Source: CAYXGZ01 sp964464755
GTDB taxonomy: Bacteria; Planctomycetota; MHYJ01; JACPRB01
Assembly: GCA_964464755.1 (NCBI GenBank)
Contig: CAYXGZ010000004.1
Span: forward strand, 1 to 64,000
Reading direction: 5' to 3'
Length of the DNA: 64,000 bases
The position numbers and the translations under genes are program-made. Below, in pieces: positions 8,592 to 16,957 of this stretch. The notes beneath the pieces are model-generated. The model searched no databases. It saw only the letters and a program-made list of their open reading frames with translations, and had not been told where the DNA came from. Position 1 is the stretch's first letter, and each line of letters opens with the position of its first letter.

Positions 8592-9590
8592 ATGACCCAG
8601 CCCGACGCGTTCAAGGCGGCCCTGGCCGCCGTCGCCGCCAAGGCCGCCGAGGCCGCGGCCGCCCCGACCCCGGAGGCCGCCCGCCCGGCGCTCGCCGCGC
8701 TGCTCCGCGAGCTCGCCGCCGCCCTCGAGGCGCTCCCGGCCGCCGCGCCGGCCGCCGCCCCCGCGGGCGACCCGCCGAAGCCCGCCGACCCGGCGCCGAA
8801 GCCCGAGCCCTCCGCCGGCCGCCCCGAGGAGGAGTTCTTCAAGGCCCTCGCGGGCGTCCACCAGCTCCTCGCCCAGGGCCCCTGGCCCTTCGACCCCGAG
8901 GACTACGCCTTCCTCGAGCGCGGCCCCGACATCTGGAAGGCCCTCCCCGAGGCCGACCGCGCCGGCGAGCGCCTCGTCAAGACCGTCGCCTCCGCCCTCG
9001 ACCGCCTCGACGCCCTCGTCGCCCACGCCGCGTGGACCGGCGACGCGGGCCCCTCGGCCGCGCTGCGCGCGCTCCGCTCCAAGGGCGCCGCCGTGCTCGC
9101 CTCGCGGGGCGCGACCGCGCCCGCCGAGCCCCGGCCCCCCGCGCCCGCCTCCAACCCGGCCTCCCAGGAGCTGCACCGGCTCGCCCTCGAGCTCGGCTCC
9201 GCCCGCCTCCCCGCCGAGCGCCGCGCCCGGGCCGCCGCCGCCGTCAAGCAGGTCGCCCGCTACGCCGAGGAGGCCGCCACGGCCGACGACGAGAAGCGCA
9301 CCGTGCTCCTCCGCTACGCCCTCAACGAGGCCACCCCCTTCGAGGCCTGGACCGGCGGCGAGGGGGCCAAGCGCGTGCTGGCCCTCCTCGCGAAGTCCGG
9401 CCTCACCGAGATCCTCGTCCCGCTCGGCCAGACCTTCGACGAGAGCTACTCGCCCTCCAAGTACGACCGCCGCAAGGTCTCCTCGAAGGAGGCCCGCAAC
9501 ACGATCCTCCAGGTCCTCCAGCGGGGCTTCCTCAACCGCGAGGGCGTCTGCATCCAGAAGGCCGTCGTGGCCATCAGCTCCGGAGAATGA
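8592..9590 (+). CDS. GrpE-like nucleotide exchange factor with Ala/Pro-rich N-terminus
   Basis: A 332-residue protein from ATG 8592; a GTG at 8553 would add 13 residues. The N-terminal 75 residues are Ala/Pro-rich, followed by helical segments. The last 70 residues (GLTEILVPLGQTFD, then IL-VLQRGFLNREG, then IQKAVVAISSG) match the beta-rich head of GrpE, which opens the Hsp70 nucleotide cleft; compare VPLD...V-G-MQKGY...I--A-V in E. coli GrpE. The usual long GrpE coiled coil is not obvious. Directly downstream of the unusual Hsp70, it is probably that chaperone's dedicated exchange factor. Its end overlaps the next gene in an ATGA, implying translational coupling. Confidence 0.75.
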   Translation: MTQPDAFKAALAAVAAKAAEAAAAPTPEAARPALAALLRELAAALEALPAAAPAAAPAGDPPKPADPAPKPEPSAGRPEEEFFKALAGVHQLLAQGPWPFDPEDYAFLERGPDIWKALPEADRAGERLVKTVASALDRLDALVAHAAWTGDAGPSAALRALRSKGAAVLASRGATAPAEPRPPAPASNPASQELHRLALELGSARLPAERRARAAAAVKQVARYAEEAATADDEKRTVLLRYALNEATPFEAWTGGEGAKRVLALLAKSGLTEILVPLGQTFDESYSPSKYDRRKVSSKEARNTILQVLQRGFLNREGVCIQKAVVAISSGE

Positions 9591-11902
9591 ACATGCGCCG
9601 AACCGCCGTCGTCCTCGCCCTGGCCGCGCTCCTGGGTTGCCAGCCGCCGAAGAACGGGGACCGCCCCGGCCCGGGCCCCGCGCCCTCCGACGACCTCGTC
9701 GGCCGCCTCGACGCCGAGGGCCGCACCGTCGTCCTCATCGTCGACGCGTCGCTGTCCATGCGCGACACCGACCCGCGCCGCTTCCGCGAGCAGGGCTCCC
9801 AGCTCGCCGTCGCCCTCGCCTCGTCCCGCGACAACGTCGGCACCGTCGCCTTCGGCGACGACGCCGTGGCCAACTCGAAGCTCGCGGCCCTCGCGACGAA
9901 GGAGGACCGCGTCGCGCACCAGAAGCGCCTCGCGGGCATCGACTACCTCGGCAAGACGAACTACACGGCCGCCCTCACGCTCGCCGGCTCCATGCTCGCC
10001 CGGGCCAAGGCCCCCCGCGACGCCGTCGCGATCTTCCTCACCGACGGCGAGAACACCGTCGGCGGCGACCGCGCCAGCGTGCTCGCGGCGCTCGTCCCCT
10101 TCATCAAGAACGGCTGGAAGGTCCACTGCATCGGCCTCGGCAAGGAGGCCCAGGAGTCCGCGCTCCTCAAGGAGATCGCGCTGCGCACCGAGGGCGCGTA
10201 CTACCCGACGCCCACCGCCGAGGACCTCGTCACCGCCTTCACGCGCATCCTCACGCAGGTCTACGGCCTCGTGACCGTCGACGGCGGCCTCCGGCCCTTC
10301 CCGGTCGAGGGCGGAGTGCGGCGCCTCGCGTTCGTGATGACCAAGGCCGCGCCCCGGCCCCAGGATTCCGGCAAGCGCCTCTCGACCTTCGGGCGCCTGT
10401 CGCGCGACGGCGCCGTCGTCGATCCCGCGGCCGAGGAGTCCGTCTACAAGTACCCGACGCAGGTCGACCCGGCCGGCGACCTCGAGGCCCTCCACGTGGA
10501 CCGCCCCGCGCCCGGCACCTGGGAGGCCGGCGTCGTGGACGGCTCGGCCCGCCTCGGCATGATCCTCTACCAGCCCGACTTCAGCCTCGAGCTGGACGAC
10601 GGCTTCCCGGCCGCCGAGTACTACGAGGGCGAGGACGTCGAGGTCTCGCTCCGCGTCGCGGGCAACGAGCAGGTCCTCGAGCGAGTCCGCCAGGGCGGCC
10701 GCGGCAAGGTCATCCTCCAGGCCGAGGACGGCCGCCCGATCGGCGAGCTCGACCTGGCCAAGACCGGCGACAACCCCGTCCGCTTCACCGGCCGCCTCGC
10801 GGCGCCCGGCGCCAAGGGCCTCGCCCAGGCCGTCGTCCGCTTCACGCTCGACGACGGCGCCGGCGGCTCCTGGACCCACGAGAAGCGCGCGACGATCCGA
10901 TTCAACCCGGGGCGGCGCCCCGTCACCCTCGCCGTCACGCCCGAGGCCCTCGACCTCGGCACGCGCTGGTCCGGCGCGGAGGGCCCCTCCGGCGAGATCA
11001 CCATCGCGATGAAGGGCACGGCCGGCGCCGAGCTCAGCGTCGTGCCCAGCAGCGACAAGGTCGTCGCGACGCCCGCGACGCTGCGCCTCGGCCCCGGCGA
11101 GACCGCCAGGGTCCGGGTGACCGCCTCGGCCGCCGCGGCCGGGACCTTCGCCGAGAGCGTCCGCGTGAGCGGCGTCCAGGCCGGCGGCAACCCGGTGACC
11201 TCCGCGCCCGTCTCCGTGAAGTGGAAGATCCTCGGCGTCACCGCGCCCGACTCGCTGCCCCCCGTGAACGTGGCCCAGGGCAAGGAGTTCCGCATCCCGC
11301 TGCCGCTCGACGCGTCGGGCGGGGCCCTCGAGGTCACGGTCGGCGACGCGGCCGGCGCCTCGGGCACGGTCCCCGTGAAGCTCGTGGAGGAGGGCGGGAA
11401 GCGCTTCCTCGTGGGCACGGTGCCCGCGGACGCCGCGGGAGGCGAGTACCGCGGCGCGGTGAAGGTCGGGGTCGCGGGCGAGAGCGCGCCGCCCCGGTCC
11501 ATCCCCTACACGCTGGTCGTCGGCGAGGCCGTCCCGACCATCGTCCCCGGCACCAAGGCCCTCGCGATCACCGCGAAGAAGAGCGGCTGGTCGGAGGCCG
11601 AGTTCAGCTTCGACGTCGAGTTCCCCCGCGCCTCGGCCGTCGCCTTCGCCTGCGCCGAGCTGTCGGACGGCAAGGGCGGCAAGATCGACGCGACGTTCCG
11701 CCAGCAGGTGAAGCCCGCGACGGCGGGCTGGGACGGCAAGTCCCTCGCGCCGAAGGGGACCTACGCCGCGAAGTACCGCGTGTCGATCTCCAACGACCTC
11801 GCCCCCGGGACCTACGCCGGGAAGCTGTCCCTCGTCGTCTCGGACGGGGCCCGCCGCTGGACCACCGAGATCCCCGTGACCGTCGAGTACAAGCCGGAGT
11901 AA
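9587..11902 (+). CDS. VWA-domain lipoprotein
   Basis: A 771-residue envelope protein starting at the ATG of an ATGA overlap with the GrpE-like gene; ATG 9593 is an alternative. The signal ends in LLGC with the lipidation Cys at residue 18. A von Willebrand factor A domain follows, with a full MIDAS: DASLS (Asp53, Ser55, Ser57), the KTNYT threonine and FLTDGEN. Such domains bind protein ligands through a metal ion. The remaining 550 residues look like repeated beta-sandwich (Ig/BatD-like) modules rich in Gly, Ala and Val. It pairs with the membrane VWA gene 7 bases downstream, forming the extracytoplasmic half of this operon. Confidence 0.88.
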   Translation: MNMRRTAVVLALAALLGCQPPKNGDRPGPGPAPSDDLVGRLDAEGRTVVLIVDASLSMRDTDPRRFREQGSQLAVALASSRDNVGTVAFGDDAVANSKLAALATKEDRVAHQKRLAGIDYLGKTNYTAALTLAGSMLARAKAPRDAVAIFLTDGENTVGGDRASVLAALVPFIKNGWKVHCIGLGKEAQESALLKEIALRTEGAYYPTPTAEDLVTAFTRILTQVYGLVTVDGGLRPFPVEGGVRRLAFVMTKAAPRPQDSGKRLSTFGRLSRDGAVVDPAAEESVYKYPTQVDPAGDLEALHVDRPAPGTWEAGVVDGSARLGMILYQPDFSLELDDGFPAAEYYEGEDVEVSLRVAGNEQVLERVRQGGRGKVILQAEDGRPIGELDLAKTGDNPVRFTGRLAAPGAKGLAQAVVRFTLDDGAGGSWTHEKRATIRFNPGRRPVTLAVTPEALDLGTRWSGAEGPSGEITIAMKGTAGAELSVVPSSDKVVATPATLRLGPGETARVRVTASAAAAGTFAESVRVSGVQAGGNPVTSAPVSVKWKILGVTAPDSLPPVNVAQGKEFRIPLPLDASGGALEVTVGDAAGASGTVPVKLVEEGGKRFLVGTVPADAAGGEYRGAVKVGVAGESAPPRSIPYTLVVGEAVPTIVPGTKALAITAKKSGWSEAEFSFDVEFPRASAVAFACAELSDGKGGKIDATFRQQVKPATAGWDGKSLAPKGTYAAKYRVSISNDLAPGTYAGKLSLVVSDGARRWTTEIPVTVEYKPE

Positions 11903-11909
11903 GCACGAC

Positions 11910-14696
11910 ATGACCGCCCGCACGCTGGCCGTCCTCGCCCTCCTCGGTGCCGCCGCCCTCGGCGCGCCCGCCCCGCAGGAAGAGGGCGTCGACGTCGTCT
12001 TCGTCCTCGACTCCTCGAACAGCATCGCCCAGAGCGACCCGGACGGGCGGGGCCGCGACCTCCTCCGCGCCGCCGCGGACTTCCTCCAGGGCCGGGCGGG
12101 AGACCGCGTGGCCGTGGTCCAGTTCGCGGGCTGGTACGAGACGCAGGAGAAGAAGGTCGTCGCGTTCCCGCTGACGCCGATCCCCGCGCCCGGCAAGGCC
12201 GACGAGTTCCGCGCCTCCTTCGGGGCGGCCCTCGCGGGCGTCAAGGTCTTCGGCCAGGCCAGCGACGTCAACGTCGCCTTCAAGGAGGGCCTCTCGCGCA
12301 TCGCGGAAGGCCGCGGCGCGTCGAAGAACCCGTGGTGGATCGTCGTCGTGACCGACGGCGACTTCGACGTCCTCGAGCCCGACAAGGTCCGGCCGGAGTA
12401 CAAGGAGCTCGCCGAGAAGAAGTTCGGCGGCGCCGACGTCGACACGATCAACCAGGCGGCCGGCGAGATCTTCCGCACGGAGACCCGCCCCAACTTCGTG
12501 AAGGCCAGCGGCAGCGCCGTCACGATGAGCGGTATCTCGCTCGCGAAGGACCCCGAGGGCAACAAGCGCATCCAGGACGTCGTCGGCGACGGGGCTCGCA
12601 TCGGCAACCTCACGGCGACCCCCCTGAAGGACCTCCTCGTCCCCCTGATCGGGACCAGCCCGCTGCTGCGGCCGGGCCGCAGCGGCTTCTATGGCTACGC
12701 GCGCGGGAAGACCACGGTCCCCGTGCACGTCTACGAGGGCGCGACGGCGACGCGCGTGCTCGCCTACTCGTTCAAGGACAAGGACGCGAAGCTCAAGGCG
12801 ACGTGGAAGGGCGCCGGCCGCGCCGAGGTCGTCGGGGACGGGCCCTACCAGGTCCTGCACCTGCGCGACGTGCCCGCCGGCGACTACGCGGTGGAGATCG
12901 AGGGCGGCGGGCCCGAGGTCGAGGCGGTCGCCTGGGCCGAGTTCGGCCACGCCGCGTCCGCGAAGCTGCTCAGCAAGCCGACGATCGCCGCCGGGGAGAA
13001 GATCGCCGTCGAGGCCCGCGTCGAGGTCGGCGGGAAGCCCGTCGCGGAGCCCGCGTTCCTCGCGGATCTCTCGGCCCAGGTCCAGGTGAAGGGCCCCGCG
13101 GGCGTCGGCCGCCTCCACGACCTCCGCTTCGAGCGCGAGGGCGTCGCGAAGTTCGAGATGGCGACGGAGGTCCCGGGCGAGTACGAGCTCCTCGTCACGT
13201 TCCGCGGCGTCCCCGACGGCTCGTTCCAGCCCGTGACGTTCGCGGCGGGGCCCGTGGCGCTGAAGGCGCAGGTCCTGCACAGCTTCCTGGCGTCGTTCAC
13301 CTCCGGCAAGGCGCCGGTCTGGCTGGGCGAGCCCGTGACGCTGCAGGTCCGGCCGACGTACCCGATCGGCGAGGAGCAGCGCGGGCTGCTGAAGTCCGTG
13401 CCCGTGAAGCGGCCCGACGGGACGATCGAGCGGGTCGAGGTCGCGTGGACCCGCACGCACTGGGAAGGGCGGCTCAAGACGGCCGCGTCGGGCGTGCACG
13501 AGCTCGTTCCCGAGGAGAACCCGGCGTACCTGCTGCGGCCGGTGCCGCAGTCCTCGGTCGAGGTGAAGGCGCGCGCGTACACGGCGTCGTTCTCCAAGTC
13601 CGAGGCCTTCGAGCGCGAGCCGGTCCGCATCCTGGTCCGCGGCGAGGCCGGGGCCCCGGGCGGCGTGCGCGTGCGGCACGACGGCAAGGAGGAGACCCTC
13701 CCCGTGAGGCCGGACCCGGCCACGAAGGGCCACGTCGTGGACCTTCCGGCCGACGCGTCGGGCTCGTGGGAGATCCTCGTCGAGTCGGGCGCCGGCTGGG
13801 AGGTGAAGCCCGGCGACGCGCCGAGGCTGGCGATCAAGAAGCGCGCGTTCGGCGTCTTCGCGAAGGCGGGGGAGAAGCTGGAGCCCGCGCGCGAGGTCGT
13901 GCTCGACCTGAAGTACCGCGAGGCCGCCCGGGCGGGCGCCGACCTCGTGCTGCTCTTCGACGTGCGCAAGGACGAGGGGGCCCAGGTCGCCGCGACGACG
14001 GAGTCCGCGTCGGGCGAGGGCTCGCTGGTCTTCGAGCAGGGGGGCAAGTCGCTGGCCTTCCCGGTGGCGGTGGCCTGGGAGCCGGGCCGCCTGGAGTTCC
14101 GGCTCGTGGTCGACGCGAAGGGCGGGGCGGAGCTGCCGGAGCGGGCGGGCACGGTGCGCTTCAAGGGGACGGTGGCGGGGCTCGCGTTCGACCACGAGGT
14201 CGCCGTGAAGGTCCGCTACCCGGACAAGGCGGCGAAGATCTTCGCGAAGCTCCTGCCCTGGCTGGTGGGCGGGCTCGTGCTGCTGCTGCTCCTGGCGTGG
14301 TGGTTCTCGCTGGCCCGCTGGGGCGCGCACCAGCTGCGCTACTTCAAGGACAACAACCTCGACACGCGGCACTACCTGCGCGACCTGCACGCGGGGCTGA
14401 TGAGGCGGGCCGCGACGGGGACGCCGGAGCTGCCGCTGACGCTGCGCTTCGCGCTGTCCGGGCTGCGCTTCACCGCGCGCCGGGTGACGGCGGCGCCGTC
14501 GAAGGTGACGCTGACGCACCAGGGGCGGCAGGTGGGCGGATCGACCGAGCTGAAGCACGGCGACGAACTGGTCGTCGAGAGCGAGCGGACGCTGTACCGC
14601 TACATCTACTTCGAGCGCGAGCCCTCCGCGGACGAGATCCAGGCGGCGCTGGCGGGCCTGATCGCCGGCGACGAGATCTTCCTCGAGGAGGACTAG
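11910..14696 (+). CDS. Membrane-anchored VWA protein with cytoplasmic tail
   Basis: A 928-residue protein with an N-terminal export signal (residues 1-20) and a VWA domain carrying DSSNS (34-38) and VVVTDGDFD. A long stretch of probable Ig-like beta modules follows, then one strong membrane helix at about 780-803 (LLPWLVGGLVLLLLL...) and a roughly 125-residue C-terminal domain. With an export signal and one later helix, the tail should face the cytoplasm. That tail could touch the kinase, pseudokinase, GTPase or Hsp70 encoded in the same operon, which would make this protein the physical bridge across the membrane (inference). Confidence 0.88.
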   Translation: MTARTLAVLALLGAAALGAPAPQEEGVDVVFVLDSSNSIAQSDPDGRGRDLLRAAADFLQGRAGDRVAVVQFAGWYETQEKKVVAFPLTPIPAPGKADEFRASFGAALAGVKVFGQASDVNVAFKEGLSRIAEGRGASKNPWWIVVVTDGDFDVLEPDKVRPEYKELAEKKFGGADVDTINQAAGEIFRTETRPNFVKASGSAVTMSGISLAKDPEGNKRIQDVVGDGARIGNLTATPLKDLLVPLIGTSPLLRPGRSGFYGYARGKTTVPVHVYEGATATRVLAYSFKDKDAKLKATWKGAGRAEVVGDGPYQVLHLRDVPAGDYAVEIEGGGPEVEAVAWAEFGHAASAKLLSKPTIAAGEKIAVEARVEVGGKPVAEPAFLADLSAQVQVKGPAGVGRLHDLRFEREGVAKFEMATEVPGEYELLVTFRGVPDGSFQPVTFAAGPVALKAQVLHSFLASFTSGKAPVWLGEPVTLQVRPTYPIGEEQRGLLKSVPVKRPDGTIERVEVAWTRTHWEGRLKTAASGVHELVPEENPAYLLRPVPQSSVEVKARAYTASFSKSEAFEREPVRILVRGEAGAPGGVRVRHDGKEETLPVRPDPATKGHVVDLPADASGSWEILVESGAGWEVKPGDAPRLAIKKRAFGVFAKAGEKLEPAREVVLDLKYREAARAGADLVLLFDVRKDEGAQVAATTESASGEGSLVFEQGGKSLAFPVAVAWEPGRLEFRLVVDAKGGAELPERAGTVRFKGTVAGLAFDHEVAVKVRYPDKAAKIFAKLLPWLVGGLVLLLLLAWWFSLARWGAHQLRYFKDNNLDTRHYLRDLHAGLMRRAATGTPELPLTLRFALSGLRFTARRVTAAPSKVTLTHQGRQVGGSTELKHGDELVVESERTLYRYIYFEREPSADEIQAALAGLIAGDEIFLEED

Positions 14697-14698
14697 GC

Positions 14699-15103
14699 GT
14701 GGGGGCCTGGGCGACGGGGTCGTTCCACAACGACGACGCGCTGGACTGGGCGGGGGAGCTGTCGGACGGCTCCCGCGGCTGGGACGCGGTCGGCGAGGCG
14801 CTGGCGCCGGTCGCGGAGGCGCCGGACGGGACGCACCCGGGGCTCCGGGACTGCTGCGTGGCGCTCGCGGCGGCGGAGGTGCTGGCGGCCCGCCGGGGGA
14901 AGCCGCCCCGCGACTTCCCGCCGGGGCTCGGGACCTGGTTGATCCGCCAGCGCATGCCGCCCGGCTCGCCCATCGAGAACCAGGCCCGCGCGGCCGTCGC
15001 GCTGATCCGCCTGGCCTCCGAGCTGCGCGACCTCTGGGCGCAGTCCCCCGACCTGGAGGCCTGGCTGAAGGACGTCGCGGACCTCGAGGCGAGGCTGGGA
15101 TAG
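14699..15103 (+). CDS. DUF4259 family protein
   Basis: A 134-residue protein starting with GTG 14699, two bases after the previous stop. The first residues MGAWATGSFHNDDALDW are the signature of DUF4259 (typically MGAWGTG-F-NDDA-DW). The rest is helical with two Cys near residue 60. It has no signal or membrane helix. Function is unknown. It is the last gene of the operon. Confidence 0.8.
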   Translation: MGAWATGSFHNDDALDWAGELSDGSRGWDAVGEALAPVAEAPDGTHPGLRDCCVALAAAEVLAARRGKPPRDFPPGLGTWLIRQRMPPGSPIENQARAAVALIRLASELRDLWAQSPDLEAWLKDVADLEARLG

Positions 15104-15105
15104 GT

Positions 15106-15111
15106 TATCCT
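15106..15111 (+). promoter_or_regulatory. -10-like TATCCT, 7 bases before GTG 15119
   Basis: TATCCT sits seven bases before the start codon, so the transcript would begin at or next to the GTG (leaderless). No -35 hexamer is evident. Confidence 0.45.
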
Positions 15112-15118
15112 CGGTTCC

Positions 15119-16174
15119 GTGCACTGGCTGTTCGCCCTCCCGTTCAACCTCGCCCTCCTGGGCGCCGAAATCCTCCTGCTCCGCCTCCTCGCGCGGCGGC
15201 ACCGGGCGGCGGACCTGGTCATCGCGGCGCCCGCGTGGGGGCTTGGTGTCCTCGTCGCCTCGGCGCTGCTGGGGCGCCACCTCTTCGGATCGGTTTTGCT
15301 CCTGTCATGGGCCCTGTTCGCGCACGGTCCGCTGCTCCTCGTCGCGGTCGCGGTCCTGCACTGGCGGGACTCCCGGCGGGTGGCGGGGGCCGCGATCGCC
15401 GGGGCGGCGCTCCTGATCGCGGTGGGCGCGGACGCGTTCCTGGTCGAGCCCTCCCGCCTCGAGGTCACGACGCTCCGGATCCGTTCCCCCCGCGTGAAGG
15501 CGCCGCTGCGCCTCGTGCTCGTGGCCGACGTCCAGACCGATCACGTCGGGACCCGCGAGCGGGAGGTCGTCCGCCGGGTGCTGGCCGAGAAGCCCGACCT
15601 GGTCCTCATCGCCGGCGACCACCTGCAGGAGGGGGACGACCGGAAAATGTCCCGCCTCCGGAGCGCGTACCGGGCCGTGCTGCTCGAGGAGGGGTTCCGG
15701 GCCGCCCGCGGCGTCGTGGCCGTCGAGGGGAACACCGACTCGCCCGGCTGGCGGGGGATCTTCGCCGGGCTCCCGGTGGAGTGCACGTCCGCGACGGCGA
15801 CCCTCGCCTTCGGCGACGTCTCGGTGACGGCCCTGTCGCTGCAGGACTCCTTTGACCCCGCCCTGGTCGTGTCCCGCGCCCCGGGATTCCACGTCGTCCT
15901 GGGCCACGGCCCGGATTACGCCCGGGGACGGATCGACGCCGACCTGCTGCTCGCCGGCCATACCCACGGCGGCCAGGTCCAGTTGCCGTGGATCGGTCCG
16001 CTCGTGACGCTCTCGACGGTCCCCCGGTCCTGGGCCTCCGGCGTCACGGCGCTCGAGGGGGGACGGACCCTCGTCGTCTCGCGGGGGATCGGGATGGAGC
16101 GGGGCCTGGCCCCGAGGCTCCGCTTCCTCTGTCCGCCGGAGCTGGTCGTGATCGACGTGGAGCCGGGCCCCTAG
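15119..16174 (+). CDS. Membrane-anchored metallophosphoesterase (YkuE/LpxG type)
   Basis: A 351-residue protein. About four hydrophobic helices fill the first 115 residues, followed by a calcineurin-like phosphoesterase domain: VLVADVQTD, AGDHLQEGD, GNTDS, LGHGPD and the C-terminal AGHTHGGQ. Related membrane proteins hydrolyse phosphodiesters, for example UDP-diacylglucosamine in lipid A synthesis. Two usual ligands differ: the first motif has Gln where a His is common, and GNHD is GNTD. Metal sites with altered GN-D motifs exist in the superfamily, so activity is plausible but the substrate is unknown. The stop shares a CTAG with the convergent gene. Confidence 0.82.
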   Translation: MHWLFALPFNLALLGAEILLLRLLARRHRAADLVIAAPAWGLGVLVASALLGRHLFGSVLLLSWALFAHGPLLLVAVAVLHWRDSRRVAGAAIAGAALLIAVGADAFLVEPSRLEVTTLRIRSPRVKAPLRLVLVADVQTDHVGTREREVVRRVLAEKPDLVLIAGDHLQEGDDRKMSRLRSAYRAVLLEEGFRAARGVVAVEGNTDSPGWRGIFAGLPVECTSATATLAFGDVSVTALSLQDSFDPALVVSRAPGFHVVLGHGPDYARGRIDADLLLAGHTHGGQVQLPWIGPLVTLSTVPRSWASGVTALEGGRTLVVSRGIGMERGLAPRLRFLCPPELVVIDVEPGP

Positions 16175-16836
16175 CCCGGCCACCAGGGGCCCGAGGGGCG
16201 GCCGACGAGCCAGGCGGAGACGAGGGCCTGGTCGCCCACGGCGGGCGGGCGGTTCACCGAGATCGAGCTGACCACCGCCAGCGGGCCCGGGTAGGACTCC
16301 ACGACGAGCGACCAGAACTCCGAGCCGGTCCGGCGGTTCGCCCGCCGCACGACCCGCCGCACCTCGCCCGTGAAGAGCGCCGTCGCCCGGCGCGTCATCC
16401 CGCCGTCCTCGAGCGGGCCGAACATCCCCGTCGGCATGAAGGCGCGGTCCGCGAGGCCCGGCCCCTCGGCCCAGCCGAGGAAGTCCAGCGCCAGGCGGAA
16501 CTCCGCGGGCGTGCGATGGAAGCCGGCCTGCTCCGCGAAGGCGACGACGTCGAGCCGGCCCTCGCCGAAGTCCGCGAGCCGCTCCTCCCAGGGCGCGTAG
16601 AGCGCGAACTGCACGCCCGCCCGGGTCAGCAGCGATCCGTCCTCGTCGAGCAGGTCCACGTCGGCGCCGCCGCAGTGCCGGCACCCGGGGTCCGCGGTGG
16701 GGCCCGCGATGCGCACGCGCCAGGGCGGCGCGGGGCGGTCCGGGTCCTCGTACCACGGGGTCAGGCAGTCGATGGAGGAGTCTCCGCCGTGGAAGAGCAG
16801 GGCGGCGCCGCTGGGATCGCGCCAGGCGGAGTGCAC
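16171..16836 (-). CDS. Conserved-looking hypothetical protein, start uncertain
   Basis: At least 221 residues from GTG 16836, not recognised. It has a CRHC pair that could bind metal, many aromatic residues and no membrane helix or signal. The frame stays open and protein-like upstream (LLAGHLEAIGIGVAEPGDLDR...) to about 16968, yet that stretch has no ATG, GTG or TTG; a CTG at 16950 is the only plausible start. The true start may therefore be rare or the gene coupled to the coiled-coil gene upstream, whose stop lies at 16958. It shares CTAG 16171-16174 with the convergent phosphoesterase stop. Confidence 0.6.
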   Translation of the reverse strand: MHSAWRDPSGAALLFHGGDSSIDCLTPWYEDPDRPAPPWRVRIAGPTADPGCRHCGGADVDLLDEDGSLLTRAGVQFALYAPWEERLADFGEGRLDVVAFAEQAGFHRTPAEFRLALDFLGWAEGPGLADRAFMPTGMFGPLEDGGMTRRATALFTGEVRRVVRRANRRTGSEFWSLVVESYPGPLAVVSSISVNRPPAVGDQALVSAWLVGRPSGPWWPG

Positions 16837-16957
16837 GGCCGCCGCGGAGCGGCCCAGCTCCTCCGCGTCCCGAGCCAGCTCCGAGCAGAGCCGGTCCAGG
16901 TCCCCGGGCTCCGCGACGCCGATCCCGATGGCCTCGAGGTGGCCGGCCAGGAGCGGC

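Noticed and set aside
3689..8842. A 1717-codon open frame on the minus strand
   Set aside because: It is the antisense of the GTPase and Hsp70 genes. In very high G+C DNA, antisense frames stay open; its product is Leu/Val/Glu/Asp/Arg-rich without any domain.
9446..14558. Two overlapping minus-strand open frames of about 1000 codons
   Set aside because: Antisense of the VWA genes, low-complexity products, and the plus strand has clear MIDAS motifs and signal peptides.
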